Assembly: GCF_003952365.1 (NCBI RefSeq)
Contig: NZ_CP034443.1
Span: 1,109,001-1,173,000, forward strand
DNA: 64,000 bases
Source of the DNA: Mesorhizobium sp. M9A.F.Ca.ET.002.03.1.2
Lineage (GTDB): Bacteria > Pseudomonadota > Alphaproteobacteria > Rhizobiales > Rhizobiaceae
Direction of reading: 5' to 3'
The position numbers and the translations under genes were made by a program. Positions within the stretch are counted from its first letter, which is position 1. Each line of letters starts with the position of its first letter. Positions 1 through 8,172 of this stretch are shown in pieces. Under the pieces are notes generated by a model. It was not told where the DNA came from and ran no database searches. It was given only the letters and a program-made list of their open reading frames with translations.

Positions 1-768
1 ATATTCGCCCATCGTGCAGGCGGTGAACGGCGCCAGGAACTGCATTGGCGCCGGATCGGAAGCGGTGGCGGCGATGATGATCGAATAATCGAGCGCGCCA
101 CGCTCTTCGAGGACTTTCACGAACTGCGCGACGGTCGAGCGCTTCTGGCCGACGGCGACGTAGACGCAGTAGAGCTTTTCCGTCTCCGGCCCGTTGTCGT
201 GCACCGATTTCTGGTTGAGCATCGTGTCGAGGATGATCGCGGTCTTGCCGGTCTGGCGGTCGCCGATGACCAGCTCGCGCTGGCCGCGGCCGACCGGGAT
301 CAGCGCATCGATGGCCTTGAGGCCGGTCGACATCGGCTCGTTCACCGATTTGCGCGGAATGATGCCGGGTGCCTTGACGTCGACGCGCTTGCGCTCGGTC
401 GCCTTGATCGGGCCCTTGCCGTCGATCGGATTGCCGAGCGCGTCGACGACGCGGCCGAGCAGGCCCATGCCGACGGGCGTATCGACGATGGCGCCGGTGC
501 GCTTGACGATGTCGCCTTCCTTGATGTCGCGGTCGGCGCCGAAGATGACGACGCCGACATTGTCGGCTTCGAGGTTGAGCGCCATGCCGCGGATGCCGCC
601 GGGGAACTCGACCATCTCGCCGGCCTGGACATTGTCGAGGCCGTAGACGCGGGCGATGCCGTCACCGACGGACAGAACCTGGCCGACTTCGGAGACCTCG
701 GCCTCCTTGCCGAAATTCTTGATCTGGTCTTTCAGAATTGCGGAAATTTCCGCGGCGCGGATGTCCAT
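1..768 (-). CDS. atpA: ATP synthase F1 subunit alpha (5' part, cut by window edge)
   Basis: Alpha subunit of the F1 sector of the membrane ATP synthase; it forms the catalytic hexamer with beta and carries a non-catalytic nucleotide site. The 256 codons seen begin [16 protein letters not shown] and include the Walker A motif [10 protein letters not shown] and the conserved stretch [14 protein letters not shown]. The gene runs off the left edge, so the C-terminal half is missing. Its ATG overlaps the atpH stop by one base (TGATG on the minus strand), which implies translational coupling in an atpHA... operon. Confidence 0.97.
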   Translation of the reverse strand, partial: MDIRAAEISAILKDQIKNFGKEAEVSEVGQVLSVGDGIARVYGLDNVQAGEMVEFPGGIRGMALNLEADNVGVVIFGADRDIKEGDIVKRTGAIVDTPVGMGLLGRVVDALGNPIDGKGPIKATERKRVDVKAPGIIPRKSVNEPMSTGLKAIDALIPVGRGQRELVIGDRQTGKTAIILDTMLNQKSVHDNGPETEKLYCVYVAVGQKRSTVAQFVKVLEERGALDYSIIIAATASDPAPMQFLAPFTACTMGEY

Positions 769-1328
769 CAGCCGACCTCTTTCAGTGCAAGCTTGAGCGA
801 ATTGAGTTTGGTTTTGAGCGACGTATCGATCTGGCGCGAGCCCATCTTGACCACCAGCCCGCCGAGCAGCGACGGATCGACGGTCACGGTGATCCCCACA
901 TCCTTGCCGGCAACGCTTTTCAGCGCCGCCTTCAGCTCGGTCTGCTGAGCCGCCGTCAGCGCATGCGCCGAGGTGACCTCGGCGGCGGTCTCGCCACGAT
1001 GCTCGGCGGCGATCTGGCGGAACGCCTTGATCATGCCAGGGATGGCGAACAGCCGGCGGTTCTGGGCGACGACGCGCAGGAAATTGCCAGTGAGGCCGGT
1101 GATCCCCGCCTTGTCGGCGATCGCCGCGATGGCCTTGGCCTGGTCCTCGCTGGAGAACACCGGGCTATTGATCAGACGGGTAAGGTCGGCACTGCCTTCG
1201 AGCATCGCCGCAAAACTGTTGAGGTCGGCCTCGACCTTGGCGACCGAATTTGCCTGCAGCGCGAGTTCGAACAGAGAACCCGCATAGCGTTCTGCGACAC
1301 CTGAGATTGGCGATGACGATTGGGCCAC
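768..1328 (-). CDS. atpH: ATP synthase F1 subunit delta
   Basis: Delta subunit (OSCP-type) that links F1 to the peripheral stalk. I chose the GTG at 1328, which gives 186 residues starting (M)[16 protein letters not shown], the usual length and N-terminus for alphaproteobacteria. An in-frame ATG at 1418 would add 30 residues unlike the family. The C-terminal region [20 protein letters not shown] is typical of the family. The gene is first in the atp operon as seen here, so the operon promoter should lie in 1329-1573; no clear promoter hexamers were recognised there. Confidence 0.93.
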   Translation of the reverse strand: MAQSSSPISGVAERYAGSLFELALQANSVAKVEADLNSFAAMLEGSADLTRLINSPVFSSEDQAKAIAAIADKAGITGLTGNFLRVVAQNRRLFAIPGMIKAFRQIAAEHRGETAAEVTSAHALTAAQQTELKAALKSVAGKDVGITVTVDPSLLGGLVVKMGSRQIDTSLKTKLNSLKLALKEVG

Positions 1329-1573
1329 GGACCGTCTTTTCTCTTGTCTGACAGGCCGCAGATTGTTGGCGCGAGCGAAAACTCTGGCTAAATCTTTGAC
1401 CTTACTGCATTTTTCCAAGCACGGAGGCGCGGCTTCCGCTATCCCCGGCCGAAAGTCGATTGCCGTCTAGCACAGGCATTTTAAGACCGCAATGCGTCGT
1501 CCTGCATGGTTTTAGGCACTATTGTCGCATCCGGCGGTGCGGTTCGACCGCTGGATGCGAATTAGCCTTCGAT

Positions 1574-1969
1574 TCAAGCCACAAAGCCGAAGACGAAGGC
1601 GAGCGGCAAGGCGGCCAGCACCAGTTCCACCACGATGAAGGCCCAGTTGAAAGGCGTGTTGGCGCCATCCGACATCATCGACAGCAGCCGGCCGAAGGCG
1701 GTGAACAGCCAGGAAAAGCCGAGCGCCATGTAGAGCAGCGGCTGCGCCAGAAGGATGCAGCACAGGCCGACACCGAGATAGAAGCCCGACATCCTGCCGC
1801 GCCCTTCGGCGATCGCCGCCGTCTTCTCGGGCTTGACCTGCAGCCGCAGGATCCGGAAGGCCAGCCCCGGCGCCAGGAACAGCAGCAGGCCGAACAGCAA
1901 GGTCACGACGGCGCTCGACCATGCCAGCCACTCGCCCTGGCTCATCGGCCATGGAAACGCAAATTCCAT
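1574..1969 (-). CDS. DUF4345-like small integral membrane protein
   Basis: 131 residues with about four hydrophobic membrane segments (beginning AWSSAVVTLLFGLLL and continuing to a C-terminal VELVLAALPLAFVFGFVA). The layout and the GLGLCC/LYMALGF-type motifs resemble the DUF4345 family of small bacterial membrane proteins; the function is unknown. The ATG at 1969 is preceded by GAGGGGACAGA, a good ribosome binding site; a longer in-frame start at 2050 lacks one. The gene is transcribed towards atpH, 245 bp away, so it is probably a separate unit. The family name is from memory and less certain than the membrane topology. Confidence 0.65.
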   Translation of the reverse strand: MEFAFPWPMSQGEWLAWSSAVVTLLFGLLLFLAPGLAFRILRLQVKPEKTAAIAEGRGRMSGFYLGVGLCCILLAQPLLYMALGFSWLFTAFGRLLSMMSDGANTPFNWAFIVVELVLAALPLAFVFGFVA

Positions 1970-2065
1970 TCTGTCCCCTCGTAAATGGCTGTTTCGAAAT
2001 TTCAGGCATTCTAGCGAAGGAAGAGACATGCGCCAGATGGCGGTCGGCACTTTAGGAAGAGCGTA

Positions 2066-2761
2066 TCAACCAAGCGCGAATGCGACCGCCGCCTCGGCAT
2101 GGATGCGCGTCGTGTCGAACACCGGAATGTCGAAAACCTGCTGGCCGATCAGCATGGTGATCTCGGTGCAGCCCATGATGACGCCGTCGATCTTGTCGTC
2201 GCGCCGCATGCGGGCGATTTCATCGATGTATGCCGACTTCGATGCCTCGGCGACGATGCCCTGGCAGAGCTCGTCGTAGATCACCCGGTGCACCATGTCG
2301 CGCCCGGCCTGATTCGGCACCACCGGTTGAAGTCCGTACTTCTCGATGAACCGGCCCTTATAAAAATCCTGCTCCATGGTGAAGCGCGTTGCCAGCAGCC
2401 CAGGGCGTTTGACGCCGGCCCGGCTGACCGCGACGGCGGTGGCGTCGGCGATATGGATCAGCGGAATCGATACCGCCGCCTGCACTGTGTCGGCCAGCCT
2501 GTGCATGGTGTTGGTGCAGATCACCAGCCCTTCCGCGCCGCCCGCCTCAAGCTTGCGCGCGGCCCCCACCAGAAGCGCACTCGCGCCTTCCCAGTCACCT
2601 CCATGCTGCCGCTCGGCGATCTCGGCAAAATCGAACGACCACAGCAGCAGCTTTGCCGAATGCAGGCCGCCATGCCGCTCGCGCACGATCTCGTTGAGCA
2701 GGCGATAGTAGATCGCCGTTGATTCCCAACTCATGCCGCCGAGCAGGCCAAGGGTTTTCAT
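2066..2761 (-). CDS. Aspartate/glutamate racemase family protein (YgeA/RacX-like)
   Basis: 231-residue cofactor-independent amino acid racemase family member. It begins MKTLGLLGGMSWEST, the family signature, and has the two catalytic cysteines in the expected contexts: C82 in GLVICTNTMH and C198 in GVIMGCTEITML. Such enzymes interconvert L- and D-amino acids by two-base proton transfer; the substrate cannot be read from sequence. Both active-site cysteines are present, so it is probably functional. It is divergent from the toxin-antitoxin pair, with 65 bp between the start codons. Confidence 0.88.
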   Translation of the reverse strand: MKTLGLLGGMSWESTAIYYRLLNEIVRERHGGLHSAKLLLWSFDFAEIAERQHGGDWEGASALLVGAARKLEAGGAEGLVICTNTMHRLADTVQAAVSIPLIHIADATAVAVSRAGVKRPGLLATRFTMEQDFYKGRFIEKYGLQPVVPNQAGRDMVHRVIYDELCQGIVAEASKSAYIDEIARMRRDDKIDGVIMGCTEITMLIGQQVFDIPVFDTTRIHAEAAVAFALG

Positions 2762-2789
2762 GAGGGCTGTTCCTTTCCGGCATAGTTCC

Positions 2790-2820
2790 TATATTATGAC
2801 CACATGAGACCACAAGGAGT
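2790..2820 (+). promoter_or_regulatory. Candidate promoter/operator of the toxin-antitoxin pair
   Basis: A TATATT hexamer at 2790-2795 could be a -10 box. It is followed by two direct copies of GACCACA at 2798-2804 and 2808-2814, offset by 10 bp (one helical turn), and then by the AGGAG ribosome binding site at 2815-2819. Phd/YefM antitoxins usually repress their own promoters, so the repeated heptamer is a reasonable operator. No convincing -35 box was found. Confidence 0.45.
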
Positions 2821-2826
2821 TCGCGC

Positions 2827-3069
2827 ATGAAGACAATGCAGGTACGAGAGGCAAAGGCGAGCTTTTCTGCGCTTGTGGAGGCGGCGGAGAATGGCCAGCC
2901 TACGATTATTACCAAGCATGGCAAACCTGCCGCGGCGGTCGTGCCGATCGCAGAGGCGCGAAAGCTCTACCCAGATCGTAACGATGATTTTATTGACTTC
3001 CTTCTTACTTACCCAGGCGGCATCGAGCTTGAACGAAATCAATCGACGCTCCGGGAATATGACTTTTGA
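2827..3069 (+). CDS. Phd/YefM-family antitoxin
   Basis: 80-residue antitoxin. The N-terminal fold is typical of Phd/YefM DNA-binding antitoxins (MKTMQVREAKASFSALVEAA, then GQPTIITKHGKPAAAVVPI). The variable C-terminal third (about residues 50-80) should bind and neutralise the toxin. An AGGAG ribosome binding site sits upstream. The stop codon overlaps the start of the next gene (TTGA), the coupling typical of a type II toxin-antitoxin operon. The protein probably represses its own promoter through the repeats just upstream. Confidence 0.9.
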   Translation: MKTMQVREAKASFSALVEAAENGQPTIITKHGKPAAAVVPIAEARKLYPDRNDDFIDFLLTYPGGIELERNQSTLREYDF

Positions 3070-3518
3070 ACGGGTACCTGCTCGACACTTCTGTGCTGTC
3101 GGTACTCGCGCCTGATCGTGCAGGGCTTTCGCCTACCTTTCAGGCTTGGCTGTCACGGACCGGCAGACGCCAAACTTGGTATATTCCGGCTATAGCCGCT
3201 GCTGAAGTCCAGAAAGGCGTTGCCAAGTTGAGGCGCGCCGGCGGCGCCCAGCGAGCCGAGCGCCTTGAGCGATGGCTTGACGGCCTACTGGCTGAATTCG
3301 ATGAGCGAGTCTTGTCAATAGGCTCCGCCATCGCCCGACGAGCAGGAGAAATGGAAGACGCGGCGATCGCTCGTGGGCGTAGCCCTGGCCTACCGGACAT
3401 TTTGATCGCCGCAACTGCTCTTGAGCACGACCTTACGATCTTGACTGCCAACAACCGTCATTTCGAGGCCCTCAAGGTCGCAAACCTCAACCCATTTGGT
3501 ACAGAACCCGAAGCCTAG
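3066..3518 (+). CDS. PIN-domain ribonuclease toxin (VapC-like)
   Basis: 150-residue PIN-domain protein, expected to cleave RNA with Mg2+. Acidic residues sit in the expected places: D7 (LLDTSVLS), E47 (AAAEVQKG) and D111 (GLPDILIAATA), followed by ANNRHFE near D122. Translation probably starts at TTG 3066, overlapping the antitoxin stop. The final TAG is unusual: TA (3516-3517) is the target dinucleotide of the adjacent IS630 element and G3518 is the element's first base. Without the element the reading frame would also end in TAG, so the toxin is intact. Confidence 0.88.
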   Translation: MNGYLLDTSVLSVLAPDRAGLSPTFQAWLSRTGRRQTWYIPAIAAAEVQKGVAKLRRAGGAQRAERLERWLDGLLAEFDERVLSIGSAIARRAGEMEDAAIARGRSPGLPDILIAATALEHDLTILTANNRHFEALKVANLNPFGTEPEA

Positions 3519-4559
3519 AGCGCATCCGGTTTAATCCGGGTCATATCCTGCTGCCTTGAAGTAGTTTGCGCATTCGGCGGGCGTGAAGAGCTCGACGAGG
3601 GAGCCGACGGTGTTCCACAGGGCGGCGATGGTCCGCTCGGCCCTTGCCCGCAGCAGCGCCTTGAGCTTGGCGAAAGCGTTCTCGATGGGGTTGAAGTCGG
3701 GACTGTAGGGCGGGAGGAACATGAGCTTCGCGCCGGCCCTCTCGATCGCGTCGCGGACACCGGCCGCCTTGTGGGCGGGCAAGTTGTCCATGATGACGAT
3801 GTCGCCGGGCGTCAGCGTCGGGGCCAGCACCTGCTCGATATAGGCAAGGAACACGTTGCCGTTCATGGCGCCATCATAGACGAAGGGCGCGGTCATGCCG
3901 GACAGCCTGAGCGCGCCGGTGAAGGTGGTGGTCTTCCAATGGCCATGCGGCACGCCGGACCGGCAGCGTTCGCCGCAAGGAGCACGGCCCCGCAGCCGAG
4001 CCATCTTGGTCGACAAGCCGGTCTCATCGATGAAGACCAGCTTCGCCGGATCGAGATCGAGCTGGCTGTCGAACCAGGCGCGGCGACGTCTCAGGATGTC
4101 GGGGCGATCCTGCTCCAGTGCATGTGCGGACTTTTTTGAACGTCCAGCCGTGCCCGCGAAGCCAGTCGCTCAAGGCGCTCCGGCCGATGCGCATCGAGCG
4201 CTCGGCCGCCAGCCGTTCCACCATTTCGTCCAGCGTGATGTCCTTGCGCTCTTCGATCATCCCGACGATGAACGCTCCATGCCCGTCGAGGCGCGAGCCG
4301 CGCCGGCGCCCCTGCGGCCGCGGCGCCAGTTCGCCGATCTTCGCCCGTGCGATCCAGCGGATCGCGCTCGATACCCCAACCCCAAACCGTGCTGCTGCTT
4401 GCCGCGCCGACATGCCCTCATCCGACGCTTTCAAAACACGTGACCGAAGATCCTCACCGAGTGCTCTCGCCATCATCCACCTCCATTAAGGTGGACGTTG
4501 AATCAGCACAAAGCCAACGCGTCACATCACAATCGATTCATCGATCCCCGGACGTGCTC
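3518..4559 (-). mobile_element. IS630-family insertion sequence, about 1042 bp
   Basis: The terminal inverted repeats are visible: the left end reads GAGCGCATCCGG and the right end, on the opposite strand, GAGCACGTCCGG (10 of 12 identical). The element is flanked by a TA duplication at 3516-3517 and 4560-4561. IS630-family elements are known to insert at TA, often in CTAG, duplicating TA. It carries one transposase gene split by a frameshift. It lies exactly at the vapC stop codon and about 10 bp from the convergent priA stop codon, so it disrupts neither gene. Confidence 0.88.
3531..4476 (-). CDS. IS630-family transposase in two overlapping frames
   Basis: DDE transposase split in two frames. 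The upstream part (from 4476 or 4473, after GGAGGTGG) carries helix-turn-helix segments ([30 protein letters not shown]). The downstream part carries the catalytic domain: D in [11 protein letters not shown] in [11 protein letters not shown] and E in [12 protein letters not shown]. The switch lies at a run of six A (plus-strand T run 4132-4137): reading on as [10 protein letters not shown] needs the frame to advance by one base. This could be programmed slippage, as known in several IS630 elements, or a one-base insertion. All three catalytic residues are present once the frames are joined. Confidence 0.85.
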
Positions 4560-4570
4560 TAGCTCCAAGC

Positions 4571-6754
4571 TCACAAAAAGCTCTGCGGGTCGATGTCGAC
4601 CTGCACCCTGACCGAGCCCCGTATCTTCGGTCCCTCGGCCAGCATGGCGCGAATGAAGCCTTGCATGTCGGCGCGCCGCTCGCCCTGGATCAGCAGGCGG
4701 AAGCGATGACGCCCGCCGATCAGCGACAGCGGCGCCTCGGCCGGGCCGAGCACGAACAGGTCGGCGGCCTGGGGTGCTGCTCGACGCAAGCCGCGCGCAT
4801 GCGCTTCGGCTTCCGCGCGCGTCGCAGCACTGACGATGACGCCGGCGAGGCGGCCGAAAGGCGGCAACGCCGCCCGCTCGCGCTCGGCGATCTCGCGCTC
4901 ATAAAAAGCCTCGGCGTCGCCGGAGACGATCGCCCGCATCACCGGGTGGTCGGGCTGGAAGGTCTGCAGCAGCCCGAGGCTCTTCTTGCCGGTTCGGCCG
5001 GCGCGGCCGGTCACCTGGCTGAGCAGCTGGAAGGTGCGCTCGGCGGCTCGCGGATCGCCATTGGCAAGGCCGAGATCGGCGTCGACCACGCCGACCAGCG
5101 TCATGTCAGGGAAATTGTGGCCCTTGGCGACGAGCTGCGTGCCGATGACGATGTCGGCCTCGCCATTGGCGATGGCTTCGAGCTCCAGCCTCAGCCGCCG
5201 CACGCCGCCCATCAGGTCGGACGAAAGCACGATGGTTCGAGCGTCGGGAAAATGGGCGACGACCTCTTCGGCGATGCGCTCGACGCCCGGCCCACAGGCG
5301 ACCAGATGGTCGAGCGTACCGCATTCAGGGCAGGCCTCGGGGCGGCGCTCATTGTGTCCGCAATGGTGGCAGACGAGCTGGCCGCGGAAGCGGTGCTCGA
5401 CCAGCCAGGCCGAGCAGACCGGGCAACCGAAGCGGTGGCCGCAGACCCGGCACAGCGTCAGCGGCGCATAGCCGCGCCGGTTGAGGAACAGCAGCGACTG
5501 TTCGTGTCTCTCCAGCGTCTGCCGCATATGGCCAAGCAGCACCGGCGACAGGAAGCCGCCGCGCGCCGGCGGGGCGCGGCGCATGTCGATCGTCCTCAGG
5601 TCGGGAAGTGCGGCCTCGGCGAAGCGCGCCGATAGCACCGCCCTGTTGTAGCGGCCTTGGCTCGCATTGACCCGACTTTCGACCGACGGCGTCGCCGAGG
5701 CGAGCACGACCGGAAAGCCGCCGATATGGCCGCGTACCACCGCCATGTCGCGGGCATTGTAGAAGACGCGGTCCTCCTGCTTGTAGGCGGGGTCGTGTTC
5801 CTCGTCGACGATGATCAGCCCGAGCTCCCTGAACGGAAGGAACAGCGCCGAGCGCGCGCCGGCGACGACGCGCACCCCGCCTTCCGCCACTTGCCGCCAG
5901 ACACGCTCGCGCATCCTTGGCGGCAGGTCCGAGTGCCATTCCGCCGGCTTGGCGCCGAACCGTTCCTGGAAGCGCTCGAGGAAGGCGTGGGTCAGCGCGA
6001 TCTCCGGCAGCAGGATCAGCACTTGGCTACCCCGGTCGAGCGCCGCCGCCACCGCCTCGAAATAGACCTCCGTTTTGCCCGATCCGGTCACCCCATCGAG
6101 CAGAGTGACACCGAATGCGCCGGCCGCGATACCGGTGCGCAGCATCTCGGCGGCATCGTTCTGGTCCGGCATCAGCGAAGGCTGGGCGTAGCCCGGATCG
6201 GGTGCTGCGACCACCGGCCGCGGCGGGATCATGACGGTCTCGAACACGCCTTGCGCTTTCAGCCCGTCGATGACGGTCGACGACACGCCGGCCGCATGCG
6301 CCAGCCCGGATCGCGTCCAGGCGAGCCCGCCTTCGGCTGTTTCCAGCACGCGCATCCTCGCACCCGTCATCCGGTCGGGTTTGGCGAAAGTGCGTTGCAG
6401 CCCTTCGATCCACGGTTCCGGGTCGAAGGCCTCGGGTGCCCGCAGCAGCATGCGCGCCACCATGCCGGGCGGCGACAGCGTGTATTGCGCGATCCAGTCG
6501 ACGAAGCGGCGCATGGCGCGGTCGATCGGCGGGCAGTCGAAGACCTGCTCGATCGGGCGCAATTTTTTGGCATCGACCTTTTCGACGGCGCCGTCCCAGA
6601 CGATGCCGGCAACCTGGCGCGGACCGAGAGGCACACGCACGATCGAGCCCGGCACCACACACATGCCGGCTGGCACGGCATAGGTATAGGGGCGTTCGGC
6701 GGGCATCGGCACCAGCACCGGCGCGGCTGCGACAAAGGGCGAATCTTCGATCAT
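4571..6754 (-). CDS. priA: Primosomal protein N' (replication restart helicase)
   Basis: 727-residue superfamily 2 DNA helicase that reloads the replisome at stalled forks. Visible motifs are Walker A GVTGSGKTEVYF, the DEEH box in LIIVDEEHDPAYKQED, motif III VLASATPS, and the zinc-binding cysteine array CRVCGHRFGCPVC...CHHCGHNE...CPECG. The helicase C-terminal motifs VTGRAGRTGK and IVIGTQLVAKGHNFP are intact. The length is normal. It ends about 10 bp from the IS630 element and starts divergently from the transaldolase gene, with 87 bp between the two start codons. Confidence 0.97.
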   Translation of the reverse strand: MIEDSPFVAAAPVLVPMPAERPYTYAVPAGMCVVPGSIVRVPLGPRQVAGIVWDGAVEKVDAKKLRPIEQVFDCPPIDRAMRRFVDWIAQYTLSPPGMVARMLLRAPEAFDPEPWIEGLQRTFAKPDRMTGARMRVLETAEGGLAWTRSGLAHAAGVSSTVIDGLKAQGVFETVMIPPRPVVAAPDPGYAQPSLMPDQNDAAEMLRTGIAAGAFGVTLLDGVTGSGKTEVYFEAVAAALDRGSQVLILLPEIALTHAFLERFQERFGAKPAEWHSDLPPRMRERVWRQVAEGGVRVVAGARSALFLPFRELGLIIVDEEHDPAYKQEDRVFYNARDMAVVRGHIGGFPVVLASATPSVESRVNASQGRYNRAVLSARFAEAALPDLRTIDMRRAPPARGGFLSPVLLGHMRQTLERHEQSLLFLNRRGYAPLTLCRVCGHRFGCPVCSAWLVEHRFRGQLVCHHCGHNERRPEACPECGTLDHLVACGPGVERIAEEVVAHFPDARTIVLSSDLMGGVRRLRLELEAIANGEADIVIGTQLVAKGHNFPDMTLVGVVDADLGLANGDPRAAERTFQLLSQVTGRAGRTGKKSLGLLQTFQPDHPVMRAIVSGDAEAFYEREIAERERAALPPFGRLAGVIVSAATRAEAEAHARGLRRAAPQAADLFVLGPAEAPLSLIGGRHRFRLLIQGERRADMQGFIRAMLAEGPKIRGSVRVQVDIDPQSFL

Positions 6755-6841
6755 GAGGCGTGACCTTGCCCCGACTTTCGTCTAGAGCAAAGTCCAACGC
6801 CGAATGTGCCTTGCCTGCACGAAATCTTCAGGAGACTCGCC

Positions 6842-7495
6842 ATGAAATTTTTTGTCGACACCGCCGATGTCAAGGAAATCCGTGAGCTGAACGATCTGGG
6901 GCTGCTCGACGGCGTTACCACCAATCCTTCGCTGATCCTGAAGTCCGGCGGCAAGATCGCCGACGTCACCAGAGAGATCTGCGACATCGTCAAGGGCCCG
7001 GTCTCAGCCGAAGTCGTCGCCACCGAATACAAGGACATGATGGCGGAGGCCAAGATCCTGGCCAGGATCGCCGACAATGTCTGTATCAAGGTGCCGCTGA
7101 CGCTCGACGGCCTCAGAGCCTGCAAGGATATCCGGTCGGAAGGCCGCATGGTCAACGTCACGCTCTGCTTCTCGGCGACCCAGGCGCTGCTCGCCGCCAA
7201 GGCCGGCGCCTCCTTCATCTCGCCCTTCGTCGGCCGCATCGACGACACCGGCTGGGACGGCATGGAGCTGATTTCGGACATCCGCACCATCTACGACAAT
7301 TATGATTTCCAGACCGAGATCCTGACCGCTTCGGTGCGCACGGTGAACCATGTCAAGCAGGCCGCCCTCATCGGCGCCGACGTCATCACCGCGCCGCCGG
7401 CGACGCTGAAGGCGCTGGTCAAGCACCCGCTGACCGACAAGGGCCTGGAGCAGTTCCTTGCCGACTGGGCCAAGACCGGCCAGAAGATCGGCTGA
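6842..7495 (+). CDS. fsa: Transaldolase / fructose-6-phosphate aldolase-like protein
   Basis: 217-residue short transaldolase family protein (MipB/TalC/FSA type) acting in the non-oxidative pentose phosphate pathway or as a fructose-6-phosphate aldolase. It starts [20 protein letters not shown] at an ATG preceded by AGGAG. The Schiff-base lysine lies in [13 protein letters not shown], and [17 protein letters not shown] and [14 protein letters not shown] are family motifs. Sequence alone does not separate true transaldolase from FSA activity, so the symbol is tentative. A terminator follows 19 bp after the stop. Confidence 0.9.
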   Translation: MKFFVDTADVKEIRELNDLGLLDGVTTNPSLILKSGGKIADVTREICDIVKGPVSAEVVATEYKDMMAEAKILARIADNVCIKVPLTLDGLRACKDIRSEGRMVNVTLCFSATQALLAAKAGASFISPFVGRIDDTGWDGMELISDIRTIYDNYDFQTEILTASVRTVNHVKQAALIGADVITAPPATLKALVKHPLTDKGLEQFLADWAKTGQKIG

Positions 7496-7514
7496 AATCA
7501 AGATATTGCGAGAG

Positions 7515-7539
7515 AAGGCCGAGCAATCAGCCTTTTTTT
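7515..7539 (+). terminator. Rho-independent terminator after the transaldolase gene
   Basis: AAGGC (7515-7519) pairs with GCCTT (7530-7534) across a 10-base loop and leads into a seven-T run ending at 7539. It lies between convergent genes and has T residues on the plus strand only. Confidence 0.6.
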
Positions 7540-7584
7540 GCGCCGTGCAGCCAATGCATGCCGGCCAAAAGTGCGCAACGGCGG

Positions 7585-8172
7585 CTAGCCCGCCGCTGTC
7601 TTGCCGTGCTTGACCAGATCCTGGGCGATCGACAGGCGCAGCAGGTCCGCCAGTTCGCGCGCCGCGCGGTTCTCGGCATCGATCTGCGCCCTGTAGGAAG
7701 CGAACTCCTGACGCGGCTTGTCGAAGGACGACGTTATCGAGCGCCTGCCGGTCGCGATGGTCGTGCCGGTCTTAGCGTCGCTCAGCGCATAGGACGCGGT
7801 CAGTGTCACCGTGCCCGCCGTCGGCTCGTTTTCATCGGTCTGGGTTCGCACAAATGCCGCGGACTCGACAAGTTCGGAGACGCCGAGATCGAGCGAATAG
7901 GCCGGCGAATCCGGCTCGCCCGCACCTTGACCGAGCGCGAAGATCAGATTGTTGCGGACCTGCTGGGCGTAGCGGGTCTCGACCGGCTTGATCGAGATGG
8001 ATCGGAGCTCAGCGGCAGCCCCGGCCTGCGAGCCGGCGGACAGCGGCGCGCTCGAATAGAGCGGGCGCACCGTGCAGGCCGAAACCAGCGCAACGGAAGC
8101 GATCAGGCCGCAAAGCGCTGCACGGCGCAGCAAATGCGCCACTTCGGTCTTCCTCGGATCAGGCAACGACAT
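7585..8172 (-). CDS. lptE: LPS-assembly lipoprotein LptE
   Basis: 195-residue outer membrane lipoprotein that plugs and assembles the LptD channel for LPS export. The N-terminus has a hydrophobic signal ending in a lipobox (SVALVSAC, lipid on the Cys), followed by TVRPLYSS, the usual start of mature alphaproteobacterial LptE. The ATG at 8172 overlaps the end of leuS by 14 bp. A GTG at 8142 with a better placed GAGGAAG site would give 185 residues and the same lipoprotein, so the start is uncertain. It is co-transcribed behind leuS. Confidence 0.88.
   Translation of the reverse strand: MSLPDPRKTEVAHLLRRAALCGLIASVALVSACTVRPLYSSAPLSAGSQAGAAAELRSISIKPVETRYAQQVRNNLIFALGQGAGEPDSPAYSLDLGVSELVESAAFVRTQTDENEPTAGTVTLTASYALSDAKTGTTIATGRRSITSSFDKPRQEFASYRAQIDAENRAARELADLLRLSIAQDLVKHGKTAAG

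Noticed and set aside
199..948. Long plus-strand reading frame opposite atpA/atpH
   Set aside because: It is the antisense shadow of clear ATP synthase genes; its product has a biased Asp/Arg-rich composition and no ribosome binding site.
3066..3518. Toxin gene truncated by the IS630 element
   Set aside because: The stop codon is restored by the first base of the element, and the empty site would also give TAG, so no coding sequence is lost.
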